Shown here: piece by piece, positions 1 to 9,525 of the stretch
Layout: every line of letters starts with the position of its first letter
How positions within the stretch are numbered: position 1 is the stretch's first letter
Source: Silvibacterium acidisoli
GTDB lineage: Bacteria; Acidobacteriota; Terriglobia; Terriglobales; Acidobacteriaceae
Assembly: GCA_022870745.1 (NCBI GenBank)
Contig: CP085323.1
Span: 3,906,001-3,970,000, forward strand
Direction of reading: 5' to 3'
Length of the DNA: 64,000 bases
Translations under genes and position numbers: made by a program
The notes under the pieces: generated by a model
Told to the model about the DNA's origin: nothing
Seen by the model: the letters and a program-made list of their open reading frames with translations, nothing else
Database searches by the model: none

Positions 1-88
1 ATGCCGCGCGGTGATCAATGGCGTAGCGCATAGCCGCTCCTGCCAGGTAGCGTGCCGCGAGGGTATGACGGTGGAGACGCAGCGATGA
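1..88 (+). CDS. (2Fe-2S)-binding subunit of D-hydroxyproline dehydrogenase-type complex, 3' end only
   Basis: The first 88 bases hold only the C-terminal 28 codons of a gene that begins outside the window; the reading frame starts at base 2 and stops with TGA at 86-88. The visible residues include SRSCQ and then CREGMTVET. This is the tail I know from the small HcnA-like ferredoxin subunit encoded just before FAD-dependent D-hydroxyproline or opine dehydrogenase subunits. The stop overlaps the next start (ATGA), so the two subunits are probably translationally coupled. The cluster-binding cysteines are mostly beyond the edge. The family call is good for so short a piece because motif and neighbour agree. 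Confidence 0.75.
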   Translation, partial: CRAVINGVAHSRSCQVACREGMTVETQR

Positions 89-1395
89 GCATGCGTTGGG
101 ACGTGTTGATTGTAGGAGCCGGCCCTGCGGGCATGGCGGCTGCGGTTGCGGCATCACGCGGACGTCTTCGCGTGGCGGTTCTCGATGACAACGCCGCGGC
201 TGGAGGACAGATCTGGCGTCGTGGACTGGGTGAGACCGCTGAGCCCGCGAAACAGAAAATGTTGCACGCCTTCAAGGAATGCGGTGCGGTGCTGCTGGCG
301 GGGCGCCGAGTGGTGCAGGCTCCTGAGCCGGGAGTGCTCGAGGCGTGGTGCGACGAGACGAATGTGCTCGAGCGCTATCACTACGACCGGTTGATTCTTG
401 CGACCGGTGCACGTGAACGTTTTCTGCCGTTTCCGGGATGGACGCTTCCCGGCGTGATGGGTGCGGGTGGCCTGCAGGCCCTGGTGCGCGGGGGATACGA
501 TGTGCGTGGCAAGAGAGTTGTCGTCGCTGGCACTGGGCCGTTGTTGATGGCTGTGGCCGCGCACCTGAAGCACGATGGGGCGAAGGTGGTTGCCATCTGC
601 GAGCAGGCTTCGATGGCGCGGATGCTTCCGTTTGCGGCGCAGCTGGCGAAGAAGCCGTCCAAGATCTTGCAGGCGGTTGCCCTCGGTGCGAATCTGCGCG
701 GTGTGAGTTACAAAACCGGCTGCTGGCCTGTAGCGGCGATTGGCAACGGCAGGCTGCAGCACGTGGAGCTGACGGATGGACGTCGCCGCTGGACGGAGCA
801 ATGCGACCTGCTGGCCTGCGGCTTTCATCTTGTTCCGAATCTCGAGTTGCCTCTGCTCTTTGGGTGTCGTGTCGAGAATGACGCGGTTGCGGTGAATGCT
901 ATGCAGCAGACTTCGGTAGCAGGCGTGTATTGCGCGGGCGAGCCGACAGGCATTGCGGGTGTGGATGCGGCGCTGCTGCAGGGCGAGATTGCAGGGCTGG
1001 CGGCTGCGGGCAACACAGGCGGCGCGGAGAAGCTGGTGGCTCGCAGCAAGGCGGAGCGCGCATTCGGAGAGGCGATGACGAGTGCGTTTCGCCTGCGCGA
1101 CGAAGTGCTGCGGCTGTGCGATGCCAACACGATTGTGTGCCGCTGCGAGGATGTTTCCTATGGATCGCTGAAGGCGCTTGCGGATGAAAAGAATAACTGG
1201 ACCGATGCCAAGCTGCTGACGCGCTGTGGCATGGGGCCCTGCCAGGGGCGCGTGTGCGGCCCTGCGGTGGAGGCGCTCTTCGGCTGGAAGAATGCTTCGG
1301 TGCGTCCACCTGTGTTTCCCGTTCCCATCGCGGCTTTTATCACCGAGCCGCAGAGTGAATTCGATAACCAACAAGCTTTACAGGAGATGCAATGA
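85..1395 (+). CDS. FAD/NAD(P)-dependent oxidoreductase with C-terminal BFD-like 2Fe-2S domain (D-hydroxyproline dehydrogenase alpha-type subunit)
   Basis: Likely oxidises an imino acid (cis-4-hydroxy-D-proline to pyrroline-4-hydroxy-2-carboxylate) as part of a membrane-linked dehydrogenase. The ATG at 85 was chosen because it overlaps the upstream stop and puts the dinucleotide-binding GAGPAG motif at residues 11-16. A second Rossmann motif (AGTGPL) lies near residue 145. The C-terminus carries a BFD-type cluster site with Cys352, Cys354, Cys381 and Cys386. Length (436 residues) fits the HcnB/OoxA family. The following DapA-family and semialdehyde dehydrogenase genes favour hydroxyproline over opine as substrate. 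Substrate assignment is inference from context; the fold call is firm. Confidence 0.85.
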   Translation: MSMRWDVLIVGAGPAGMAAAVAASRGRLRVAVLDDNAAAGGQIWRRGLGETAEPAKQKMLHAFKECGAVLLAGRRVVQAPEPGVLEAWCDETNVLERYHYDRLILATGARERFLPFPGWTLPGVMGAGGLQALVRGGYDVRGKRVVVAGTGPLLMAVAAHLKHDGAKVVAICEQASMARMLPFAAQLAKKPSKILQAVALGANLRGVSYKTGCWPVAAIGNGRLQHVELTDGRRRWTEQCDLLACGFHLVPNLELPLLFGCRVENDAVAVNAMQQTSVAGVYCAGEPTGIAGVDAALLQGEIAGLAAAGNTGGAEKLVARSKAERAFGEAMTSAFRLRDEVLRLCDANTIVCRCEDVSYGSLKALADEKNNWTDAKLLTRCGMGPCQGRVCGPAVEALFGWKNASVRPPVFPVPIAAFITEPQSEFDNQQALQEMQ

Positions 1396-2321
1396 ACTGG
1401 TTTGGCGTAATGCCTGCAATGACGACTTCCTTCGACGCGAACCTCGCTGTCGATCACGCGTTTCTGGCGCAGCACGCGGCGTGGCTGCTTGAGAACGGAT
1501 GCAAGGGCCTGGTGATGCTTGGCTCGCTCGGCGAAGGTGCGACGCTTGAGCACGACGAGAAGATCGCCATTCTGAAGACAGCTGTGAAGGCTTCGGAGAA
1601 GTTTGGTACGCCAGTGATTGCGGCAATCTCTTCTCTGTCGACAGCCAATGCTGTTCGTCTTGCCAAGGAAGCGGAAGAGGCGGGATGCAGCGGCTTGATG
1701 GTGCTGCCTCCTTATGTCTACACTTCCGACTGGCGCGAGATGAAGGCGCATGTGTCGGCGATTATCGGCGCAACGAAGCTTTCGTGCATGCTCTACAACA
1801 ATCCTGTTGCTTATAAGACGGACTTTCTGCCGGAGCAGATTGCGGAGCTGGCGGCGGAGCACGAGAACCTTGAGGCAGTGAAGGAATCGAGCGCGGATGT
1901 GCGTCGCGTGGCGGCGATTCGTGGCGTGGTGGGCGATCGCCTGAAGATCTTTGTGGGCGTGGATGACGTGCTGGTCGAAGCGGTCGATGCAGGCGCGACC
2001 GGATGGGTCGCCGGCCTGGTGAATGCCTTCCCCAAGGAATCTGTGGAGCTGTTCGAGCTGGCGCTCGCAGGCAAGCGCAAGGAAGCTTATGAGCTGTACG
2101 GGTGGTTCCTGCCGCTGCTGCGCATGGATACTGTGCCGAAGTTTGTGCAGCTGATCAAGTGGGTGCAGGGCGAGACGGGAAGCGGCTCGGCACGCGTGCG
2201 TGCGCCGCGCCTGGAGCTTGCCGGTGCCGATCTTTCCGATGCGCAGGCTGTGCTGGCCAAGGCGCTGGCGAATCGTCCGGCGGTGAAGTCGACTGCGTTT
2301 CCAGCGCTGCAGGAGGCCTAA
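1392..2321 (+). CDS. DapA/NAL-family lyase, probable 1-pyrroline-4-hydroxy-2-carboxylate deaminase
   Basis: A 309-residue TIM-barrel protein of the dihydrodipicolinate synthase/N-acetylneuraminate lyase family. The Schiff-base lysine is seen as AVKES (Lys164) and the partner tyrosine as LYNNP (Tyr135). In the hydroxyproline pathway this family converts pyrroline-4-hydroxy-2-carboxylate to alpha-ketoglutarate semialdehyde and ammonia. It starts inside the stop of the oxidoreductase (ATGA overlap) and is followed one base later by an aldehyde dehydrogenase, which matches that pathway order. Many family members act on other keto acids, so the specific substrate is an inference from the operon. 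True lysine-biosynthetic DapA is unlikely in this setting. Confidence 0.85.
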   Translation: MNWFGVMPAMTTSFDANLAVDHAFLAQHAAWLLENGCKGLVMLGSLGEGATLEHDEKIAILKTAVKASEKFGTPVIAAISSLSTANAVRLAKEAEEAGCSGLMVLPPYVYTSDWREMKAHVSAIIGATKLSCMLYNNPVAYKTDFLPEQIAELAAEHENLEAVKESSADVRRVAAIRGVVGDRLKIFVGVDDVLVEAVDAGATGWVAGLVNAFPKESVELFELALAGKRKEAYELYGWFLPLLRMDTVPKFVQLIKWVQGETGSGSARVRAPRLELAGADLSDAQAVLAKALANRPAVKSTAFPALQEA

Positions 2322-2322
2322 C

Positions 2323-3897
2323 GTGACAGTCGCCGTGGAGAAACTGCGCGGATCTTCGTGGATTGCTGGCGTCGCCTCTAGCAGCGGCGGCGCCAGCTTC
2401 CATGGCTATAACCCTGTCGATGGCAGCAGGCTTGAGCCTGCGTACGCATCGGCCTCGCCTGCGGAGGTAGACAGCGCTGTAGCTGTCGCGGAAGAGGCTG
2501 CGGGTTTCCTGGCGGCGAGTTCGGGCAAGGATCGCGCGAAGCTGCTGCGGGCGATTGCCGATGGCATCGATGCTGCTGCCGAAGCGTTGATTGTGCGAGC
2601 GAATCTGGAGACAGCGTTGCCGCGTCCTCGCTTGACGGGCGAGGTGGGCCGCACGAGCAACCAGCTTCGCCTGTTTGCCGGTGTGATCGAAGAGGGTTCG
2701 TGGGTGAACGCGCGCATTGACACGGCGGACCCGGCGCGTATGCCTCCCAAACCGGATGTTCGTTCCATGCTGCGTCCTCTCGGACCAGTTGTCGTGTTTG
2801 GCGCGAGCAATTTTCCTCTGGCGTTTTCTGTTGCAGGTGGCGATACGGCGTCGGCTCTCGCTGCTGGCAATCCTGTGATTGTGAAGGCGCATCCGGCGCA
2901 TCCCGGCACGAGTGAGCTGGTTGCACAGATCATCGTGGAAGCGGTGAAGGCGAATGGTTTTCCTGCTGGCACATTTGCGCTGCTTTTCGATGCTGGACAT
3001 GAAGTGGGTGCGAAGCTGGTGCAGCATCCGGCGGTGCGTGCTGTGGGCTTTACCGGTTCTTTCCGTGGTGGCCGTGCGTTGATGGATCTTGCGGCGAAGC
3101 GTGAAGTGCCGATCCCGGTATATGCGGAGATGGGCAGCACCAACCCGGTGTTCATTCTGCCGGGCGCGTTGAAGACGAAGAGCGAAGCGCTGGCTGTGGG
3201 GTTGCATCAATCGTTCACGTTGGGCGGCGGGCAGTTCTGCACCAAGCCCGGCATGGTGTTCGTGGAAGACCAGCACGCGGCCGACTTCACGGCAAAGCTG
3301 CGGGGCAGTGTGGCGGAGAGCCCTTCGTTCAGCCTGCTGACCGAAGGCATTGCCAGGGTCTATGGCGAGGGCATCGAAGAGCGAGGCAAACTTGCCACCG
3401 TGACAGGCACAAAATCAGATGAGGGCTTTGCCGCTCAGGGAACGTTGCTGGAAGTGGGGGCGGATGCATTCCTCGCGGACAAGCATCTTTCCGAAGAGGT
3501 CTTTGGACCGACGACGCTGCTGGTGCATTGCGACTCTACCGAACAGATGATGCGTGCGGCGCGTGAGCTTGAGGGGCACCTGACGGCTACGGTTCTTGGA
3601 ACGGACGAAGACCTTGCCGCGCATGGCGAGCTTCTGCGCGTGCTCGAGACGAAGGTAGGGCGCGTGATCTTCAATGCGTTTCCGACCGGCGTCGAGGTGA
3701 ATCATGCGATGGTGCATGGCGGTCCGTATCCTGCGACCTCCGATGGACGCTCGACCTCAGTGGGCAGCCTTGCGATCTTCCGCTTTGCGCGTCCGGTGGC
3801 GTACCAGGGATTGCCGCAATTTGCGCTGCCTATGGAACTGCGTGATGAGAATCCGCTGGGTTTGCATCGCCTGTGGAATGGCAGCTTCGAGAAGTAG
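2323..3897 (+). CDS. NAD(P)-dependent alpha-ketoglutarate semialdehyde dehydrogenase
   Basis: A 524-residue aldehyde dehydrogenase in the size class of alpha-ketoglutaric semialdehyde dehydrogenases of sugar-acid and hydroxyproline pathways. The catalytic cysteine is in GGGQFCTKPG (Cys306) and the general base glutamate in AEMGSTNP (Glu269). The GFTGS cofactor motif is present (near residue 245). The start is a GTG one base after the preceding stop; no better ATG lies near the N-terminus. It would oxidise alpha-ketoglutarate semialdehyde to alpha-ketoglutarate, the end of the hydroxyproline route. The same enzyme also closes L-arabinose and glucarate pathways, which matters because arabinose-releasing enzymes lie in the same locus. 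Confidence 0.88.
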   Translation: MTVAVEKLRGSSWIAGVASSSGGASFHGYNPVDGSRLEPAYASASPAEVDSAVAVAEEAAGFLAASSGKDRAKLLRAIADGIDAAAEALIVRANLETALPRPRLTGEVGRTSNQLRLFAGVIEEGSWVNARIDTADPARMPPKPDVRSMLRPLGPVVVFGASNFPLAFSVAGGDTASALAAGNPVIVKAHPAHPGTSELVAQIIVEAVKANGFPAGTFALLFDAGHEVGAKLVQHPAVRAVGFTGSFRGGRALMDLAAKREVPIPVYAEMGSTNPVFILPGALKTKSEALAVGLHQSFTLGGGQFCTKPGMVFVEDQHAADFTAKLRGSVAESPSFSLLTEGIARVYGEGIEERGKLATVTGTKSDEGFAAQGTLLEVGADAFLADKHLSEEVFGPTTLLVHCDSTEQMMRAARELEGHLTATVLGTDEDLAAHGELLRVLETKVGRVIFNAFPTGVEVNHAMVHGGPYPATSDGRSTSVGSLAIFRFARPVAYQGLPQFALPMELRDENPLGLHRLWNGSFEK

Positions 3898-3933
3898 CAG
3901 GATCGCAGAGGAAATTCAGTTCGAGGTTCCGGG

Positions 3934-5124
3934 ATGAAGCTCACGTCGTTGTTGGCAGGCTGCGTGGTATTGGGCCTGCAGGCTTTCTGTATGGGTGCGC
4001 AGGCGCAGGGTGTGCTGGCGCCGACTCCGCCGATGGGGTGGAACAGCTGGAACCATTTTGCGGAGAAGGTGACGGACAAGGATGTACGTGCGGCTGCCGA
4101 TGCGATGGTTGCGAGCGGCATGCGCGATGCGGGCTACGTCTACGTGAACATCGACGATGGCTGGCAAGGAAAGCGTGATGCAGCGGGCAACATCCAGGCG
4201 AATGAACGCTTTCCTGACATGAAGGCGCTTGCCGATTATGTGCATGGCAAAGGTTTGAAGCTTGGTATCTACACCTCACCCGGTGCGCATACCTGCGCGG
4301 GTTTTGAAGGTTCGCTTGGGCACGAGAAGCAGGATGCCGCCATGTATGCGAAGTGGGGCGTCGATTATCTGAAGTATGACCTTTGCTCTTACACAGAGAA
4401 CCTGAAGCAGCGCGCGGGCAACGACCATGCGAAGTCGCAGGCAGTGATGGAAGAGGTCTACCGCACGATGCATGATGCGCTTGCTTCGACGGGCCGGCCG
4501 ATTGTGCTGTCACTCTGCCAATACGGATGGGAAGCGGTGTGGCGCTGGGGTGCGGAGACGGGCGGCAGCCTGTGGCGGACGACGGGAGATATCGAGGACA
4601 ACTATGCTTCGATGGAGCGGATCGGCTTTTCGCAGGCGGGTCTCGCGAAGTTTGCCGGGCCGGGGCGCTGGAACGATCCTGACATGCTGGAAGTGGGCAA
4701 TGGCGGCATGAACAGCGAGGAATATCGTTCGCACATGACGCTGTGGGCGATGCTGGCTGCTCCGCTGCTGGCGGGCAATGATCTCTCCAAAATGACCGAT
4801 GACACGAAATCGATCCTGATGAATCGTGAAGTGATCGCGGTCGATCAGGATGCCGCGGGGCACCAGGGCGATCGTGTGTATACCGAGGGCCCGCTCGAGG
4901 TATGGAGCAAGCCGCTTGCCGACGGCAGCGTGGCCGTGGCTATCTTCAGCCGCTGGCGTATGCCTCTGGATTTCGATGTGCCGATGACGAAGCTTGGCTT
5001 TGGCGAGAACGAAGCGGTGAAGGCTCGCGACCTTTGGGCACATCAGGATCTGCCGGAGATTCGTGGCGCGTTTCATACGAAGCTTAAGCCGCACAGTGTT
5101 GTGTTGCTTCGTCTGAGCCGGTGA
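3934..5124 (+). CDS. Secreted glycoside hydrolase family 27 alpha-galactosidase
   Basis: A 396-residue protein with a cleavable signal peptide (hydrophobic stretch to about residue 25) and the GH27 opening PPMGWNSWNHF. The nucleophile motif is YLKYDLC with Asp149; the acid/base aspartate lies in WNDPDMLEVG (Asp248). It removes terminal alpha-galactose, probably in the periplasm or outside the cell. It is 36 bases downstream of the hydroxyproline genes on the same strand, probably in the same transcript. Plant extensins carry single alpha-galactose residues on serine, so this substrate would fit the context, although galactomannan or melibiose remain possible. Confidence 0.93.
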   Translation: MKLTSLLAGCVVLGLQAFCMGAQAQGVLAPTPPMGWNSWNHFAEKVTDKDVRAAADAMVASGMRDAGYVYVNIDDGWQGKRDAAGNIQANERFPDMKALADYVHGKGLKLGIYTSPGAHTCAGFEGSLGHEKQDAAMYAKWGVDYLKYDLCSYTENLKQRAGNDHAKSQAVMEEVYRTMHDALASTGRPIVLSLCQYGWEAVWRWGAETGGSLWRTTGDIEDNYASMERIGFSQAGLAKFAGPGRWNDPDMLEVGNGGMNSEEYRSHMTLWAMLAAPLLAGNDLSKMTDDTKSILMNREVIAVDQDAAGHQGDRVYTEGPLEVWSKPLADGSVAVAIFSRWRMPLDFDVPMTKLGFGENEAVKARDLWAHQDLPEIRGAFHTKLKPHSVVLLRLSR

Positions 5125-5150
5125 TTGTTATTTAAGTACGGAGCCTAGCC

Positions 5151-7940
5151 ATGCCGTCGTTGAAGCCTCTCTCGTATCTTGCACTTTCCGCATTGTTGAG
5201 TTGCGCGGCGCTGGCGCAACGTCCTAAGCCTCTGCCGCCCGGTCCGATGCTCGATGGCGGGCACGTTACGCTTGCGAGTCCTGCGCTCACGCTCGACCTC
5301 TTGCGCTACTCGGGGACGGCGGCAAAGCTGACGACGGCTGCTGATCCTTCTTTCGATTACACACCGGGCGACAAGCTAAAGGAACGCTCGGCGGACACTT
5401 TCTATCACCTTGGCGACCTCGAGCTGCGGTTGAAGGTCGAGGGCGAAAGCGATTGGACGGACTACTCGACGGCGTATCGCCGCCAGCCGGTGCGGGTATT
5501 GAAGAGCGATGCTTCGAGCTTTGTGGCGGATCTTGGCCCGTCGCTAGCTGCTGAGATTCCGCTGCAGGTGACGCGGACGTGGCAGGTGACGAAGCAGGGC
5601 CTGGTGCTGAGCTATACGTTGCGGAATCGCAGCGCGAAGCCGGTGCATATCGGTGGTCTCGGCATTCCGATGGTCTTCAACAACATCATGAATGGCCGCA
5701 CGCTTGAGCAGTCGTATACCGTATGCAGCTTTTACGATCCTTATATCGGCGAAGATGCGGGCTATGTGCAGGTGGTTCGGTTGAAGGGGACTGGGCCGGT
5801 TCTGCTGCTGGTTCCGGATGGGCATACGCCGCTTGAGGCATGGAAGCCGATTCTGGATCGCAGAAATCGTGCCGATGGCAGTGGCTTATTGGGGAACGAT
5901 CCTACTCCGCGTGGCATGACCTTTGAAGGTTCATACGACTGGATGGTGCACTCGCAGGGCTTTGCCGAGACCGACTGGAAGAAGACGACCGGGCAATTGC
6001 CTCAGGAGTGGAATCCGTCGACCGAAGAGGTGTTGCAGCCGGGCAAGGAAGTAGCTTACGGCGTGAAGCTGCTGGTTGCGCCTTCGGTACGTGAGATCGA
6101 GAACACGCTGGCTGAGAATCATCGTCCGGTTGCTGTGGGTGTGCCGGGGTACGTCTTGCCGCAGGATACGCCAGGCAGACTCTTTCTTCACTACGCTTCG
6201 CCGGTGCACAGTATTGTGAGCGAGCCTGCGGGCGCGGTGAAGATCCATGACGATGGGCCGGCTGCAGACCATGACTGGCATGCTTATACGCTCGATGGTG
6301 TGCAGTTCGGCCGCGCGCGGCTGCGCGTGGAGTACGCGGACGGGACTGTCCAGAGTATCGGTTATCGCACCATCAAGCCGGAGCGGGAAGCGGTTGCCGA
6401 CATGGGACGTTTCCTTTTTCATCAGCAGTGGTTTGTGGATGCGAACGATCCCTTCCATCGCTCGCCGTCGATCATCAGCTATGACGATGAAGCGGGAACT
6501 ATCCTGAAGCAGGAGCCGCGCGTGTGGATTGCGGGGCTGAGCGATGAAGGTGGAGCGGGCTCCTACTTAGCCGCGGCGATGAAGGAGGCTTTGCAGCCCG
6601 ATCGCGAAGAGGTTGCGAAGCTTGAGGACTTTGTGAACCAGACGGTGTGGGGACATCTGCAGGTCAGCGATGGTCCTGAGAAGTTTGGCGTGCACAAGAG
6701 CTTGTTCTACTACGATCCGCAGTCGATGCCTGCCGGCTATTACGACTCGAAGTATGACTGGAAGTCATGGACGAGCTGGAAGCCGAAGGATGCGGCTGAC
6801 CTTGGGCGCACCTACAACTATCCGCATGTTGTTGCTGCTTACTGGGCGCTGTATCACGTGGCTCGCAACAGCCAGTCGCTGGCGACGCAGAAGACCTGGG
6901 ACTGGTACCTGAACCAGGCATACGAGACGACGCTGGCCATGCACACGCTTGCTCCGTACTACACGCAGTTTGGATTGATGGAAGGCACGATCTTTCTGAA
7001 GCTGCTGGAGGACCTGAAGGCCGAAGGGTGGAATGACAAGGCTGCGAAGCTCGAGGCGATGATGCGCGAGCGTGCGGAGCATTGGAAGACGGAGCCGTAT
7101 CCTTTCGGCAGCGAGATGCCGTGGGATTCGACGGGGCAGGAAGAGGTTTATGACTGGTCGCGCTACTTCGGCATGAAGGACAAGGCCGATGTGACGCTGA
7201 ATGCGATCCTTGCGTACACGCCGGTTGAGCCTTTGTGGGGATACAACGGCAGCGCGCGTCGCTTCTGGGATTTTCTCTATGGCGGTAAGTATCCGCGTAT
7301 CGAGCGGCAGCTGCATCACTATGGCTCGGGCTTGAATGCTATTCCGCTGCTGGCTGAGTATCGCTCGCATCCGGAAGACCTTTACCTGCTGCGTGCCGGA
7401 TATGGCGGCGTGATGGGGCCGCTGACGAACATTGACGAGAAGGGCTTTGCTTCGGCGGCGTTTCACTCTTTTCCGGATCGCATGGCTTTCGATCCATACA
7501 CGGGAGACTATGGCCCGAACTTCTTTGGCCATGCCATGAATACGGGCGCATACCTTGTGCATGATTCCCGTTTCGGCTGGCTGGCTTTCGGCGGGACTGT
7601 TGCCGCGACGAAGAATGATGTCACCATCACGGTTACGGATTCCTCGCGCAGCCGTTTGTTCGTTGCTCCGCTTGGGCTTTGGATTACGCTGGAGGCAGGA
7701 CAGATTGAGTCGGCGGAGTATCGTCCTTCGGACGGACGGGTGACTTTTAAGCTGGCCCCCTCCTCGGAGTTTGTGAAACTTGCGCGTTTCCATGTGGCCT
7801 TGACTGCGGAAGAGGCGAAGAGCTTCAGCGTGACGGGTGCGAAGCAGGCGGCGGGAGAGATGTACGAAGCTCCGCTGGGTGGCGACGAGACGACGATTAC
7901 GGTCGAGACGGCAGGGAAGTCTGGCAAGCGAGGAATGTAA
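5151..7940 (+). CDS. Large secreted protein of DUF5695 type (first copy), probable carbohydrate-active protein
   Basis: 929 residues with a signal peptide ending near ALAQR. The N-terminal half reads as beta-sandwich. The C-terminal half reads as helical and toroid-like, with TYNYPHVVAAYWALYHVAR around residues 550-570 and a FGSEMPWDSTG motif near 650. A homologue sits at 20985-23741 with the same landmarks (Y-Y-H, VAR, FGSE..DSTG). I assign DUF5695 from memory of Terriglobia annotations. The two-domain layout resembles six-hairpin glycosidases. The position between GH27 and a permease supports a glycan role. No catalytic residues can be assigned. The start has CGGAG about 9 bases upstream. 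Confidence 0.7.
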   Translation: MPSLKPLSYLALSALLSCAALAQRPKPLPPGPMLDGGHVTLASPALTLDLLRYSGTAAKLTTAADPSFDYTPGDKLKERSADTFYHLGDLELRLKVEGESDWTDYSTAYRRQPVRVLKSDASSFVADLGPSLAAEIPLQVTRTWQVTKQGLVLSYTLRNRSAKPVHIGGLGIPMVFNNIMNGRTLEQSYTVCSFYDPYIGEDAGYVQVVRLKGTGPVLLLVPDGHTPLEAWKPILDRRNRADGSGLLGNDPTPRGMTFEGSYDWMVHSQGFAETDWKKTTGQLPQEWNPSTEEVLQPGKEVAYGVKLLVAPSVREIENTLAENHRPVAVGVPGYVLPQDTPGRLFLHYASPVHSIVSEPAGAVKIHDDGPAADHDWHAYTLDGVQFGRARLRVEYADGTVQSIGYRTIKPEREAVADMGRFLFHQQWFVDANDPFHRSPSIISYDDEAGTILKQEPRVWIAGLSDEGGAGSYLAAAMKEALQPDREEVAKLEDFVNQTVWGHLQVSDGPEKFGVHKSLFYYDPQSMPAGYYDSKYDWKSWTSWKPKDAADLGRTYNYPHVVAAYWALYHVARNSQSLATQKTWDWYLNQAYETTLAMHTLAPYYTQFGLMEGTIFLKLLEDLKAEGWNDKAAKLEAMMRERAEHWKTEPYPFGSEMPWDSTGQEEVYDWSRYFGMKDKADVTLNAILAYTPVEPLWGYNGSARRFWDFLYGGKYPRIERQLHHYGSGLNAIPLLAEYRSHPEDLYLLRAGYGGVMGPLTNIDEKGFASAAFHSFPDRMAFDPYTGDYGPNFFGHAMNTGAYLVHDSRFGWLAFGGTVAATKNDVTITVTDSSRSRLFVAPLGLWITLEAGQIESAEYRPSDGRVTFKLAPSSEFVKLARFHVALTAEEAKSFSVTGAKQAAGEMYEAPLGGDETTITVETAGKSGKRGM

Positions 7941-7965
7941 AGGAATGCGACAGGAGCTCAGTGTC

Positions 7966-9438
7966 ATGGATCAGCAACCGGCCGCCAGTGAGGTTCATCC
8001 GCAGCGGCAGCTTGGGCTCTTTGATTGCACGATGATCGTGGTGGGCGGCATGGTTGGTTCGGGCATCTTCATTGTGCCTGCGGCCATGTCGCGCACGATC
8101 GGCAGTCCCGGATGGTTGATGCTGGCGTGGCTGCTGACCAGCCTGCTGACGGTGGGTGCGGCCGCTACTTACGGGGAGCTTTCGTCAGCCATGCCTGAGT
8201 CGGGAGGCATGTATCGCTACCTGCGTGAATGCTTTTCTCCTCTGTGGGGATTTTTGTACGGATGGACTTTCTTCACGGTCATCCAGACGGGAACGATTGC
8301 TGCGGTTGCGGTTGCTTTTGCGCGCTTCTTTGGATTCTTCGTTCCGTGGATCTCCGAATCGCATTACATCGTTGCTCCAATTCGCCTGACGGCTCATTAC
8401 GCGGTTAGCCTCTCGACAGCGCAGCTGATTGCGATCGGGGTCATCCTGTTGCTGAGCGGCACGAACATGCTTGGGCTGCGCTATGGCAAGTGGGTGCAGA
8501 ATACGCTGACGGTGGTGAAGATAGGCTCGCTTGCTGGGCTGATGGTCTTAGGGCTTCTCAGCGCGAAGCTTGGCATCGTTCATGCCAACTTCAGCCATTT
8601 CTTTGCCGTGCATCCGATGTCGCATGCTCCTGAGAATTTTCATGCGATTGGTTTGTTGGCCCCGCTGATTGCGATCTGTGTTTCCCAGTCGGGATCGCTG
8701 TTCTCCGCCGACTCCTGGCACAATGTTGCGTTCGCGTCAGAGGAAGTGCGTGAGCCGCGGAAGGTTCTGCCACGCGCCCTGATCCTGGGCAGTGCCATGG
8801 TCGTCGGGATTTACTTGTGCGTGAACCTGATCTATCTCTGCAACCTGAGCTTTGATGACATTGCGAACGCACCGCAGGATCGCGTAGCCACGGCGATGTT
8901 AAGAGCGATCTTTCCGCGTTATGGCGGCATGTTAATGTCAGGCGCGATCATGATTTCGACTTTTGGCTGCATCAATGGGCTGGTGCTTGCCGGGGCGCGC
9001 GCTTACTATGCGATGGCGCGTGACGGACTTTTTCTGAAGCCGGCCGAGCGGTTGAATCGCTTCGGTGTGCCCGGTTGGTCGCTTGCTTTACAGACTTTGT
9101 GGTCGGTGGGCCTGTTGCTGGTGAACACTTATTCTCCGCAGGCCGGGTATGGAAATCTTTACAGCGACCTGCTTGACTATGTGATTTCCGCGGCGCTCTT
9201 TTTCTACATCCTGACGATTGCCGGAGTAATGGTATTGCGTCGTCGACGTCCCGAATTGGCAAGACTTTACCGGGTTCCGTTCTATCCTTTTACCCCGCTG
9301 CTTTATATCATTGGCGGGGCAGCGATTCTGCTTTGTCTTGGTATCTATCGTCCGGCTACGACGTGGCCAGGCGCCCTGATCGTCGGGTGTGGCGTTCCGG
9401 TGTACTTTGTTTTTCGCCGCCGAGCGGAACGTACCTAA
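7966..9438 (+). CDS. APC-superfamily amino acid permease
   Basis: 490 residues with about twelve hydrophobic segments and the typical first-helix motif IVVGGMVGSGIFIVP. This is the signature of APC-type amino acid/polyamine permeases. I chose ATG 7966 because AGGAG lies at 7952-7956, nine bases upstream; an in-frame extension to 7837 overlaps the previous gene and lacks such support. It lies in the inner membrane. Downstream of hydroxyproline genes and upstream of the GntR regulator, it is a good candidate for uptake of hydroxyproline or a proline-rich breakdown product. That substrate is an inference only. Confidence 0.9.
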   Translation: MDQQPAASEVHPQRQLGLFDCTMIVVGGMVGSGIFIVPAAMSRTIGSPGWLMLAWLLTSLLTVGAAATYGELSSAMPESGGMYRYLRECFSPLWGFLYGWTFFTVIQTGTIAAVAVAFARFFGFFVPWISESHYIVAPIRLTAHYAVSLSTAQLIAIGVILLLSGTNMLGLRYGKWVQNTLTVVKIGSLAGLMVLGLLSAKLGIVHANFSHFFAVHPMSHAPENFHAIGLLAPLIAICVSQSGSLFSADSWHNVAFASEEVREPRKVLPRALILGSAMVVGIYLCVNLIYLCNLSFDDIANAPQDRVATAMLRAIFPRYGGMLMSGAIMISTFGCINGLVLAGARAYYAMARDGLFLKPAERLNRFGVPGWSLALQTLWSVGLLLVNTYSPQAGYGNLYSDLLDYVISAALFFYILTIAGVMVLRRRRPELARLYRVPFYPFTPLLYIIGGAAILLCLGIYRPATTWPGALIVGCGVPVYFVFRRRAERT

Positions 9439-9477
9439 AGACCGCCCCGCAGTAGCGCATTGTTCGAAGAAGAAATT

Positions 9478-9499
9478 ATTATCATCTATGCTCGATAAT
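9478..9499. promoter_or_regulatory. Inverted repeat ahead of the GntR gene, possible operator
   Basis: ATTATC (9478-9483) and GATAAT (9494-9499) form a perfect 6-bp inverted repeat with a 10-base spacer. A possible -10 box TAATAC follows at 9506-9511 and the GntR start is at 9526. It does not resemble the TGTATACA motif found elsewhere in the locus. It may be a regulator site or chance in an AT-rich leader. Confidence 0.25.
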
Positions 9500-9525
9500 C
9501 TGCTCTAATACTTCAGTTCAACTAC

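Noticed and set aside
154-1374. 406-codon open frame on the minus strand.
   Set aside because: Shadow of the FAD oxidoreductase; composition is typical of antisense frames in GC-rich DNA and no ribosome site or motif is seen.
4878-4890. Further GTATAC cores at about 4880, 33125, 44605 and 63650.
   Set aside because: All lie inside or at the edge of coding sequence and lack the flanking TTT/AAA symmetry of the sites at 14278 and 18554.
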